Assembly (NCBI GenBank): GCA_963693315.1 | Contig: OY856186.1 | Coordinates: 137,577,436 to 137,641,435, forward strand | Source: Diogma glabrata | Taxonomy: Eukaryota > Arthropoda > Insecta > Diptera > Cylindrotomidae | Reading direction: 5' to 3' | Length of the DNA: 64,000 nt | Shown: piece after piece, positions 23,648-34,097 of the stretch | Numbering within the stretch: position 1 is the first letter of the stretch | Layout: each line of letters starts with the position of its first letter | Made by a program: the position numbers and the translations under genes | Notes under the pieces: model-generated | The model's input: the letters and a program-made list of their open reading frames with translations, nothing else | What the model was told of the DNA's origin: nothing | The model's database searches: none

Positions 23648-23725
23648 GTCCGGCTAGCGTAGTCGGAGAAGCATGAGACTCTTGTTAGTTCAGGTGTAGG
23701 GTTCGTGCCCGTAAGACCTAAGTAC
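23648..23725 (+). other. tRNA-Lys-like sequence before the E1 3' LTR
   Basis: The + strand reads GTCCGGCTAGCG, AGTCGG, GAAGCATGAGACTCTTGTTA and GGGTTCGTGCCC, following the order of tRNA-Lys(CTT): acceptor start, D arm, anticodon arm with CTCTTGT as loop (anticodon CTT), T arm. The anticodon stem does not pair well and the 3' acceptor strand is degenerate. It sits 300 bp after pol and 290 bp before the 3' LTR. It matches the tRNA species implied by the primer site. Confidence 0.65.
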
Positions 23726-23825
23726 GTGGTCGTAGATGGAACCATAGTGAAAAGAAAATGACAGATAGTACTTCGCTTTTCGAGTTCCTTTCAAATAATT
23801 TTTTTTTTGTCAAGCCCGGGAACCC

Positions 23826-23851
23826 CCAGATCTGCCCGAAATTGGGTCTGG
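23826..23851 (+). other. Conserved hairpin, downstream copy in E1
   Basis: Differs from the leader copy (17,851-17,876) at two positions. The outer arms CCAGA and TCTGG and the inner CCC/GGG pairs are retained. It is preceded by GGGAACCCC. Confidence 0.8.
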
Positions 23852-24011
23852 ATTGACTGGGCTATGAAATAACGATCGATTTGATTACTAGTTTGTAGAA
23901 CATTGAAGTGCCTCACCGTGCTAACATGGACATACAAGGTCTATTGGCGACCAGTCTATGCCTTTTTCAACTTCTTTTTGGACGAAAGTTTCTTCTAAAA
24001 AGTACTTGTTC

Positions 24012-27000
24012 TGTAATGGATAGCCTGGAAGAATGCTTGAACACGGGGTATTATAGTCTCTGATTCTTTAGTGTCAACTGTGATTACCATAAGTAGCTTG
24101 TAATAGTTTTTTTTTTCCATCCATCATTGACAGACACATTTTTCGTATAGTCTCAGATTTATTAGTTGTCAATTTTTTTTGTTGATTTTACGCTCGTAAT
24201 AGTTTCGCATCCATTCACCTTCAATAGTCATATTTCTTATAGTCCCCCGTAACCCATAGTTTCCTTATTTTTCCTAAAACTTACTTAAATTTTCAATAGC
24301 TGGACAGACATATTGGAAGAAAATTGAACCAATTACACTAATTTTATTTATTAATTAATATAATATAATATTAATTAATTTGAATTAATTAAAAATTTTC
24401 CTTAAATATTATCTCTATAAACATTAAAATTTAATTTTACAATCCACTAAAATTGACCCACGCTACGTTTCCATCCGATTAATTTCACCATACTGCTTGA
24501 ATTTGAATTCTCTAAACACCAACCGTAATTAAACAACAAAGTTTTCAAACCTCATAACAGCTGTGCGTATTTTTCCAGTCGTCAACATACAAAGATTTAA
24601 TATCTTGCTTTGATAAACATTTGATTGTTTTGTATGAATATTTTCCTTCAAATAATCTTTCCGTTATGGAACTGAAATTCACTGTAATGCTATTATAGAT
24701 TATAGTTTTGTAATACCTACACACCCTAACATCGATTGAACTGGCATTTAATGCATTTTAAATTCATTGATAAATGTTATTAATGTATCGGAAATGTTTT
24801 GTATCCCAAAATTGTTTTTGTGCAATAATATCAAATAACAACTTGTTTTGTGTAACCATAAAAAGTTCCTAACGATTAAATACCTGATGTAACTTAATTG
24901 TCTTACATCTAAAACCCTGTATTCGAGTTTTTTCGATACTGAAAATTTTGGCTATATAATAAGCCACTGTAAATTATTCATTCTCTTATACTATGACATT
25001 TTCACGGTCTGCGGTCTTGTGACAATCATTGAGTTTGAGTTTCAAAATAAAAGCGGAATGGTGAACTCATGGTTTTTTTTTTTGCTTAGAAATTACGCAT
25101 TCGATTTAAGTTTTTTAATTTTTAAAAGGGAATCAAAATCTCTTCGTTTACTGAGTTCAAATATTTTTGTAAATGTATTCGCGTCCCACTAGTTAAAATT
25201 TATAAAAAAAAATTATATATGTTCTGTGTTGTGTGTAAAACAAAAAAAATAAAAAAAATTATATTACGTGTATGTTTTGTGCCCTATCAATCAAAAAACA
25301 AAAGAAATGAAAGTTTACAAATGGCAAATTTAAAAAAGGCGGCGAGTGATCATAAGAAAATGCTATTTAATTGTTAAATATGAATCATTCATTTAATATA
25401 AATAGGTTAATATAAAATAAAATTATTATCATCTAATCATAATTTTATATAACAAAATTGTCTCAGAAATAATCAGTTTTTAATATAACAAAAAAATCAT
25501 ATTTTGATGAAAAAAAAAATTATCGTGTGTGAGTTTCCTTTCAAGTTTGTAAATATCCGATACAAAACTGTGAAATTTCCTTAGTTTTGTGTAATAAATA
25601 GTGAATCGTACGGGTTATCGGTTTGATTATTGTGTTCACGTAGAAATAGAAGATGTGGCCAATGTTATAAATTAACAGTTAATTTAAAGGTTAATGAAAA
25701 AAACCAAACAGGTACTGTTTATATATATTTCTAATTAATCAAGTGTTGTTATGCAATTTGAATAATACAGTTTCGTTAATATACACCAAAATTAAGGTTA
25801 GTTGATGGTGTTTGTGTGGAGTGATACAATTTTTGTGCTTGATCATATTACATTCCACTGTTGCCGGGCTCAGCATTTTATATGAAATTTGCGGGGATTG
25901 AATTATAATGAATCCAAGTATTAGTTTGATAAATTACGGAGCTTAATAGCGCAACGGTTATATATAATTTTTGCCATTACTGCCGCATGTTTTACCTATT
26001 TTCAATTTTATTCAACGAATAATTTAACTAGTATTGGTACTATTTATTACATCTTTTGGATTTCAACGCATACGGCAACAATTACCTTTCAACGTATGGC
26101 ACCAGCATCATTGATACAAAATTATTATAGTGCTACTTCAACGAATGATTTAACTGGTGTTGGTACAATTTATTACATTTGTTGGATTTCAACGCATCCG
26201 GCGACAGTTACCTTTCAACGCGTTGCTCCACAATCGTTGATACAAATTATTACCGTTCTCTTTCGACGAATGATGTAACTAGTATTGGTACAATTTATTA
26301 CATTTTTTGGATTTCAACGCATACGGCAACAATTACCTTTCAACGTATTGCTCCACAATCATTGATACGAATTATTACCGTTCTATTTCAACAAATAATT
26401 TGACTAGTATTGGTACAATTTATTACATTTTTTTTTGGATTTCAACGCATACGGCAACCATTACCTTGCAACGTATTGCTCCACGATCATTGATACAAAT
26501 TATTCCAGCTCTACTTCAACGAAGAATTTGACTAGTATTGGTATAAATTATTACATTTTTGATTTCACCGAATCCTGCAACAATTACATTTCAACGTATT
26601 CGGCTGTAATTGCTGTAATTGTTACCGTACTCACCTGTGATTATAAATTGATTCGGCGCTTATGTTTACAACCAGATCCAACGTTTCTCCTTATCATTTT
26701 ATTCAACGTTTATAAGTATTCAACGCTGATGATTGCAAGTGTATTTAATGTTTCTACTTATCATTTTATTCAACGTTTATAAATACAAAATTATTCAACG
26801 CTGTTGATTGCAAGTTTATTTAACGTTTCCACTTATCATTTTATTCAACGTTTATAAGTATTCAACGCTGATGATTGCAAGTGTATTTTACGTTACTACT
26901 TAATATTTTATTCAACGATTATAAGTACAAAAGTATCCAACGCTTTTGATTGCAAGTTTATTTAACGTTTCTACTTAACGTTTTATTCAACAAAATTATC

Positions 27001-27771
27001 CAACGCTTCTGATTGCAAGTTTGTTCAACGTTTCTACTTAACATTTTATTCAACAAAATTATCCAACGCTTCTGATTGCAAGTTTGTTCAACGTTTCTAC
27101 TTAACATTTTATTCAACAAAATTATCCAACGCTTCTGATTGCAAGTTTATTGAACGTTTCTACTTAACGTTTTATTCAACAAAATTATCCACCCCGTCTG
27201 ATTGCAAGTTTATTGAACGTTTCTACTTAACGTTTTATTCAACAAAATTATCCAACGCTTCTGATTGTAAGTTTATTGAACGTTTCTACTTAACGTTTTA
27301 TTTCAACATTTATAAGTACAACTGTGTTCAACGTTTTTGAGTTACAAATACCTTCGTGAAGTTTCCAACTTGACCAACGTGCTGATGGAAGGCTGATATA
27401 ATCAGGATAGGAGGTCAGGATATAATCATGGGGTGAGTGAATTTGATTTGTTTCTTTAATCCTTATGGTAAAGGGGTGTGAATGAGTGTGTGTGTGTGTG
27501 GGCGTATGTGAGCGAACAAGGGGGTTGAACGTGCCGACCGTGGTTCTTTCGTAGAAGGGGGTCGCCAGAGTCTCCTTTTCGCACTTGTATTTGTTTCCAT
27601 TTCTGATCTATTTTGTAAATTGCGTACATTTCTGCATTTGTGCTGAAGCAGCAGGTTTATACTCTCTCCTATCCACGATGATTGAGACTAAGTCGAACGG
27701 CAATACATCAAAACTAGGTACGCTTCCTGCTAAGCCACTCCCATTATCATCTTGAGAGGCACTTCATTACA
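24012..27771 (+). repeat. E1 3' LTR (3,760 bp)
   Basis: Starts TGTAATGGATAGCC and ends CTTCATTACA, followed by GTTT. Collinear with the 5' LTR, with one extra 64-bp repeat unit. The sequence immediately upstream (AAAAAGTACTTGTTC) is shared with element B but is not a conventional purine-only polypurine tract. Confidence 0.93.
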
Positions 27772-27775
27772 GTTT

Positions 27776-28309
27776 CGCTGCTCCACGGAGAACACTTGAA
27801 TTGAGGTGATATGCTAGCGGCAATTTAGATAAAGCCTAATCTTTAGAATCTACCTTGAGTCGTGTACTTCTGCGATATATACAACCATGGCCATCACTGT
27901 CCGAAAGGGAAGCGGCTGCTGTCTCGTCTCTAAGACGTTGAGCAGTCGATCTTGCACGAGTAGATCCTTTCCTCACAACCCCTTGGGTTTGTAGAGTGGG
28001 AACCGCGAGTGCTTCGACCAAGATACCAGGTGGAAGTGCGTATTGACATATTGGGTATAACAACTGCGAGGGTGTTTCCATGAAACACACTTGATGGAAA
28101 GAATGACCACAGGGCAGGATCAGTGCCTCACTTAGGCCTTCCACCTTCTGAGTGTAGAGATTATTTGGGGAGTGGAAGCCATAGTGACTCAAGGAAACCG
28201 AAAGAAAAGAAATTGAAATCAACAAAACTAAGAGCGATTCACAAAAAAAATTGGTCGCCGAGAAGATTGACGGATATACTGGGGAAAATAACAACAGGAA
28301 TAGAACCAA
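27776..28309 (-). pseudogene. RING relic at the Gag N-terminus of the old G1 copy
   Basis: The minus-strand frame 27,836-28,309 contains LILPCGHSFHQVCF followed by YPIC, the C-x-H-x2-H-x2-C core and last CxxC-like pair of a RING-H2 finger. The first Cys pair is lost. A basic, Ser/Arg-rich tail follows. The first ~50 residues are hydrophobic and probably come from decayed leader. Its place, just before the Gag region of the split element, matches the RING frame of E1. Confidence 0.65.
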
Positions 28310-28839
28310 TAAAAACTAAAAAAATCAAAACAAATTCTAATAACTGTTTAAAAGAAAATTATGCTTTCAAAAAAATCTAAAAAAATTCAAATCTTAAAAT
28401 ATATAAAAAAACGGTAGAAAAAATCAAAAAATATTATTAAAACCAATTAAAACAATTAAAAAAAGGAAGTATATAAAATTTTAATTAGTGAAACCAATTT
28501 GTATACAAAAAAAGTCCGAGATCAGACAGTTCTGCGTACAAGTAGAGTCTGATGTATCAGATTAGTTTAAACAAAACAAACTAATTACAAGCAGATATCG
28601 AACAAATTTTAAAAAGAAAATTTGCTACATATAAGCAAAACTACATCTATCCAATTTTGCAACAAACAAATATCAGATCTACCACAGAAGATAAGTGTGA
28701 CAATTTATGACACTATATGAACAACAAACGCCAACCTATTCTATATCATATGTCGTGCAACTACTGCAAAATATCAAAACAGTTTATTTCTAAGAAAAAA
28801 AGTTTTTTTCTTCTATTCAAATCTTTTTATTTTTTTTTT
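28310..28839. other. AT-rich spacer, nothing recognised
   Basis: A-rich sequence upstream (in minus orientation) of the old G1 copy. It may include its leader, but I see no primer site or LTR end. Confidence 0.4.
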
Positions 28840-28999
28840 CATTGACTGTTATAAGGTTTTTGCAAATTGTTTTTCTTAGGGCTTGTTGCAAACTTTTTAG
28901 TTGAAGCCGACGAGTCAAAAATCTCTAACTGCAGAGGTTTATGTTTAAAAGAAACCGATTAAAATGTGTCCACAGATTCTAAATTTAGGAAGTTTTTAT
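28840..28999 (+). repeat. Satellite fragment left of the LINE
   Basis: The segment around GCAAACTTTTTAGTTGAAGCC and CTCTAACTGCAGAGGTTTAT matches the end of each ~315-bp unit on the other side of the LINE (for example near 31,090 and 31,400). It breaks at GAAGTTTTTATAA, just where the repeat resumes at 30,861. Confidence 0.75.
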
Positions 29000-30860
29000 A
29001 ACAAAAAAAGATTATATAACAAAAAAAATAGATAATTCATTTGATCAAAAAACTATGTGGAAAAACATTAAGTCATGTGTATTGAAAAAACAAAACAATG
29101 AAATTAAAGAGATAAATTTCGATGGTGTTATAGAAATTGATAATTTAGTTGAATAAATATTTTGTTGACAGTGTAAATGGAATTAATGAGTCTATTCCGA
29201 AAGTGCAATATTATTCTTTGATTGAACCAGCAAACTGTACTTTCAAATTCTCAAAAATAAATTTATTTGATTTAAATAACATTTTGAATGATATGAATAA
29301 TAAAAACGATATGAATTTTGCGAACAAAAACATGATTGAAGACAATATTGATTTAATCGGTGAAAACTTACTGTCAATTATTAACGAATCATTGGCTTCA
29401 GGTATTTTTCCAAATTTGTGGAAAGAATCACTGGTGGTCCCAATCGAAAAAGTGAAGAACACAATTCTTTGTAATGAATTCCGTCCAGTAAACATGATAT
29501 CTATAGAAGCAAAAATTCTTGAAAAAGCGGTGAACTTACAACTTCAACAATATCTTGAATCCAACAATTTGTTGTTTTGTTGTCAATCTGGATTTAGAAA
29601 AACTCATAGTTGTGAAACACTCGTAAATCTGGCTATTACAAATTGGAAAACAGCTGTTCATGAGAAAAAAACTGTTGTGGCCGTTTTCTTGGACCTACGA
29701 AGAGCGTTTGAGACAATTGACAAAGAGATACTTCTAATGAAATTACAGTAATATGGCATTGGAGGAATAGAATTAGAATGGTTTCGTTCATATCTATCAG
29801 AACGACGTCAAAGAACAAAGGTGAACAGTGAAATATCAGATCCCGTAGAAGTAAAACATGGTGTTCCGCAAGGTACAATTCTTGGTGTTATTTTGTTTTT
29901 GGTCTACATCAACGACATTGAAAAGGTGATTGGGTGTTGATGGCGACACTTTTATTATTTGCTGATTTATTTAGCGACACTTTTATTATTTGCTGATTAT
30001 GCATTATTGTATGTAGAAGAAAACTCAATCAAAGAATGCGTAGAGAAAATAAATACCGACCTCTCAAAGTTGGATTTGTGGTTTAAGATGAATAAAATGA
30101 AGCTCAAGATCGGAAAAACAAAATGTATGTGTATGAACGGTATATTGAACGAAAATGTGATGATTGGAGGACAAATAGTTGAAGAAGTTCATGAAATAAA
30201 ATACTTGGGTGTAGTCATTGATAATCAATTACTTTTCAAAAGACACTGGGATTACATATGCAAAAAGATTGGGAAGAAAATACACTTTCTAGCCAGAACC
30301 CGTGATACAATATCACAAATTACAGCAATAAACATTTATAATGTAATTATAAAACCACACTTTGAATATTGCTCGACGATTTTATACATGTGCAACAGAA
30401 CGATGATGGACAGAATACAAAAGTTGCAAAACAAGGGTATGAGATGCATTCTTCGAGTTAATAGATACACCCACATAAATTTAATGCTGGAAACACTTAA
30501 TTGGTTGAGTATTCGACAGATAATCAATTTGAACGTATTAGTTTTTGTCTTCAAAATCAAACACGGCCTTTTGCCAGAGTACTTGAAGAGAAAGTTGATG
30601 TTCACAATTATCAACTGAGGAATAGAAATGATTTTCGATTAAATTTATTTTCAAATGAAAAATCCAAAAACATGCTGATGTACAACGGGCTGAAATTATT
30701 TAATGAACTGCCAAACGAATTGAAGAAACTGTCAAACTTTAACATTTTTAAAGTTAATCTGTTAGCTTATGTTAAAGAAAACTTTTGATATGTAATCTAG
30801 TGATTTAACTTATGTATTTTCTTAAATGGTTACTAAACTAAATAAACAAATTATTATTAA
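29000..30860 (+). mobile_element. 5'-truncated non-LTR retrotransposon (LINE) in a satellite
   Basis: The LINE lacks its endonuclease and starts inside the pre-RT region. It carries RT and C-terminal domains and ends in an A/T-rich 3' tail near 30,860. Both flanks are parts of the same satellite unit, so the insertion point is exact to within a few bases. 5' truncation is the usual outcome of target-primed reverse transcription. Confidence 0.8.
29010..30788 (+). pseudogene. LINE reverse transcriptase, broken
   Basis: Frames run in order. 29,149-29,751 holds the N-terminal RT and fingers (NEFRPVNMISIEAKILEK, QSGFRKTHSCETLVN, AVFLDLRRAFETIDKEILL), ending at a stop. 29,755-29,940 holds WFRSYLSERRQRTKV and HGVPQGTILGVILF. 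After a 31-bp tandem duplication (29,943-29,973 repeated from 29,974), 29,959-30,618 begins LLLFADYALLYVEE. The catalytic FADD box here reads FADY, so the second Asp is lost. 30,501-30,788 carries the C-terminus (YQLRNRNDFRLNLF ... LKLFNELPNEL). It looks like a Jockey/CR1-type RT; I do not assign a clade. Confidence 0.85.
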
Positions 30861-31698
30861 AAATATTAGTATCCAAACGGCCGTTATAATGGATTTAAAA
30901 AACCATTTTTTCTAGTATCAAGCATCTAGTTTCTTAACCATGTGTTGGATTTAGCTGATTTACGAACTTAAATATTTATAAAACACACATTTTTAAGAAG
31001 AGGTTTTTGATCTGGCTTCACCGTGAGAGTGCCGGTTGTTTAAAACGCATTTTGTGTTTTATAAGCTTTTTTGTTGGAGCCGCTCACTCAGAAACTTCCA
31101 ACTGCAGAGGTCTATTTTTTGGAAGAAATTGATAAAAAAGATTTCAAAGATTTCGAAATTGTGAAGTTTTTAAAAATATTAGTATTCAAACGGCCGTTAT
31201 TACGGATCTAAAAAACAGACTTTTTTCTTGTATAAAGCCTCTAGTTTCTTAACCATGTGTTGGATGTGGCTGATTTACGAACTTGTTCAAGATATTTATA
31301 AAACACACATTTCTAAAAAAGGATTTTTGATCTGGCCTTACAAATGCGACCGTGAAAGTGCCGGTTATTTAAAAAAAAAATTTTTTTGCAAACTTTTTTG
31401 TTGGAGCCGGTCACTGAGGAACCTCTAACTGCAGACTTCTATTTTTAAAGTAAATTGATAAAATAGATTGATTCTAAATTTTCTAATTTTTTTAAAATAT
31501 TGGTATCCAAACGGCCGTTATAACGGTTTTAAAAAATCAATTTTTTTAGAAAAACTCTAGTTGCCTAACCACGTGTAGGATTTTGCTGATTCACGAACTC
31601 GTCCAAGATATTAATAGAACACACATGTACCGAAAAGTTTTTTGATCTACCTCAACAAATGCGACCGTGAGAGTGCCGGTCGTTTTCGTTATATCCCA
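30861..31698 (+). repeat. ~315-bp satellite array, cut by an N gap
   Basis: CGGCCGTTAT recurs at 30,878, 31,191 and 31,512 (periods 313 and 321). Each unit also carries CTAGTTTCTTAACCATGTGT-like, GTGAGAGTGCCGGT-like and AACTGCAGA-like blocks. The array runs into the gap at 31,699, so its real length is unknown. Confidence 0.85.
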
Positions 31699-31898
31699 NN
31701 NNNNNNNNNNNNNNNNNNNNNNNNNNNNNNNNNNNNNNNNNNNNNNNNNNNNNNNNNNNNNNNNNNNNNNNNNNNNNNNNNNNNNNNNNNNNNNNNNNNN
31801 NNNNNNNNNNNNNNNNNNNNNNNNNNNNNNNNNNNNNNNNNNNNNNNNNNNNNNNNNNNNNNNNNNNNNNNNNNNNNNNNNNNNNNNNNNNNNNNNNN
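31699..31898. other. Assembly gap (200 N)
   Basis: Exactly 200 N, the same size as the gap at 58,828-59,027, so both are arbitrary scaffolding gaps. Confidence 0.98.
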
Positions 31899-32183
31899 AT
31901 ATGTCAATAATGTGTTTTTTAATATGTCAGAAATGGAAGTCCGAATTAAATATATTATATATCCAAAATACATATAAAATATATTATTACCTAATATATA
32001 TTATTTTGTTTTCAAATATATAATGTGTTTTTTTTTGTATAAAATGTGTTTGTTTAGAAAAAATATAAATAAGTGGAAATATCAAAATACGTATATATAA
32101 AATTACGATAACATACATATATTATAATATATTTTATAATGCAGGTAAAAGTTTTTTGTTTTTATAGCTATTATATCTTTGAG
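31899..32183. other. AT-rich sequence at the contig start
   Basis: Very AT-rich, no gene seen. It forms the left edge of the contig 31,899-58,827. Confidence 0.5.
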
Positions 32184-32194
32184 ATATATATATA

Positions 32195-32275
<81 letters not shown>
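32184..32275. repeat. (AT)n microsatellite
   Basis: About 90 bp of alternating AT with one interruption. Confidence 0.95.
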
Positions 32276-32276
<1 letters not shown>

Positions 32277-32373
32277 CTTATATATTATTATTATATAATA
32301 TTATATTATTATATTATACTATATTATATATTATTATTATATAATATAAGCAACATATTTAACCCAAGTATAT

Positions 32374-34029
32374 AGAAAATTCAACTGATACAGCCAGTAC
32401 TTCAAACAGTACACTGTCTAGTATTACTCTAGAAGACAGCCCAACATTGGTAAGAGGTTTTGATTCCTACCCAAAATATTTTGTTTTTATGATTCAGAAT
32501 TCAGACGTCCTTCTTTACGTTAATATAATACCGAATGTATTAGATGAACATTTAAACTGCACTAAAGGCCGCATAATCAGATCCTTTTTTAACAAAACCA
32601 ATAAACTAGGCCATCATCAGTCATCATTAGCTAATCTCATCATAGAAAAAGAAATTGACAAAATCCAAGATTTTTCAAAATTAAAATAACATCTGAAAGA
32701 CTGACTTACCTAGCTAATTTAATAGAAAATAGCTTTCCAGGAGAAAAAGCAAACGTATTTTATGTTCCATATAATTCCAAAACTAGATGTCTTGCTACGG
32801 GAAAACTCTGGACATCGTATAATAAATTTAAGCAGAAAATACGTGCTTCGCTATCGAAAAGCCAACTTACAGATAACGTACAAGAAGAGTGCGACACCGT
32901 TACAGAAAGTGAACTAGAATATTTAAAAACCAATGTTGCACCTTGGGACAAAATTACTGAATATTGGCTTCTGACGTGTGATGTTAGGAGCACGTGGTTC
33001 AATTCTTGCCGCTCGAAAAATATTATTGATTATTTTGAAGAGTTTCCAGCGCTAAAGTCCAGCAAAGGCATTTTGTTATTAGAAATAGACTTTAAGTTTA
33101 TATTTAAAATAACCATAGGGAGCTTTTAGAAGTTTGGCATACGTTAAATAAAAAACTTATTAGTATTGCTAAAAACAAAACTGGTAAGTTAATAAATTTG
33201 ACTTTATACAAAAAATAGTTCACTACTTAATTATTTTACATTTTTCAGGAAAAAAAACAGAAATTAAGAAAATCCTGGAAGCGGGCGATGCTGAGTTGAC
33301 TGGCCTTTTTTTGCTGCCTTATTTGTTAAATAATAATTTTTCTCGAAAACGAGATTCACGTGGAGCAGCAATACGACTCTCGAAAGCTGAATGTGCAGAA
33401 ATATTTATACTGCAACTTTCCGTAAGTAAATATATCCATTTTCTAATATGAATTTGAATCAAAAGTTTGTGAATTAAGTATGTGCATTTGAAATGGAATA
33501 CATGTATTTCAAAATTTATTAAATACTGTAATATATTAAAAAAATTTGGAATAATATCATATTATTAATAATGTAATATTATATATATTCGTAATGTATT
33601 ACTAAAAAAACAAATGTTAATTATTAATTAGTTATAAATAAATTAGTGCACTATTTTTCAACAAACAAAAGTTATGTAGAATAAGATGGAAAACATTTAT
33701 ATTTACAGAAATCCATCGAATTAGCAGAAAAACGGGAGCATTTAAAAGAAAAACTTTACTCCCTTAAACAAACCGTGCAACCGTTTGTAATTTTTGTCGG
33801 CGAAACAAATATAAAAGGATATGTTTCAATAGATGATCATCTGTATGAATGTGAATCACCTCTATGTGCTATAGACTTGTGCTTCAAAGCATTTCATGCT
33901 ACAAACACATTATATCCGGTCGGAACAGAGCCTATTTGGACTTTTATACAAAAGGCAATTTATCATATAAACACTAATTACGATAAATCATATATATCGG
34001 TAAACAATTTAATAAGAGAGTTAAATTGA
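32374..34029 (+). pseudogene. Four-exon transposon-associated gene, frameshifted
   Basis: Reading frames join across GT...AG introns: exon to 32,449; intron 32,450-32,497; exon 32,498-33,183; intron 33,184-33,248; exon 33,249-33,421; intron 33,422-33,708; last exon 33,709-34,029 with stop. The product begins Ser/Thr-rich and has SFPGEKANVFYVPYNSK, a helical LWTSYNKFKQKIR segment, EEFPALKSSKGILLLEIDF, and ends with FVIFVGETNIKGYVSIDDHL ... WTFIQKAIYH. I recall this protein type as repetitive in insect and cnidarian genomes, next to a transposase-like gene, but know no function. Two single-base frameshifts (near 32,688 and 33,125) break the long exon. The gene ends 70 bp before the next. Confidence 0.6.
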
Positions 34030-34097
34030 ACTTTCTTGTATTCTTTTTTAATTTTTTATTTATTTAAAATACTTAGCTTACTGAATTTATTAACAAG

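Larger units (their letters stand above)
12226..27771 (+). mobile_element. E1: G1-family Gypsy element with giant LTRs
   Basis: A structurally complete LTR retrotransposon of 15.5 kb: 5' LTR 12,226-15,921, primer site 15,925-15,942, leader, gag and pol 18,296-23,350, 3' LTR 24,012-27,771, and 4-bp target duplication GTTT on both sides (12,222-12,225 and 27,772-27,775). Domain order is RING, capsid, zinc knuckles, protease, RT, RNase H, integrase, the Ty3/Gypsy order. There is no envelope-like ORF between pol and the 3' LTR. The LTRs differ by roughly 15-20 substitutions by eye over 3.7 kb plus one repeat unit, so the insertion is young. Several frameshifts, an in-frame stop and a missing integrase Asp nevertheless make it non-autonomous. 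Confidence 0.93.
8933..28309 (-). mobile_element. Old minus-strand G1 Gypsy copy, split by E1
   Basis: Pol fragments run on the minus strand from 12,225 down to about 9,247. The Gag N-terminus (RING relic) lies at 27,776-28,309. The two parts become adjacent when E1 (12,226-27,771) and one copy of its GTTT duplication are removed. About 1.1 kb then separates the RING relic from RT, against 2.4 kb in E1, so most of the capsid region has been deleted. Frameshifts and stops break every domain. I could not find its LTRs: the left side runs into the Penelope-like element and the right side into unassigned AT-rich DNA. Confidence 0.8.

Noticed and set aside
23351..24011. Envelope-like third ORF in E1
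   Set aside because: No frame of useful length, signal peptide or membrane segment between pol and the 3' LTR.
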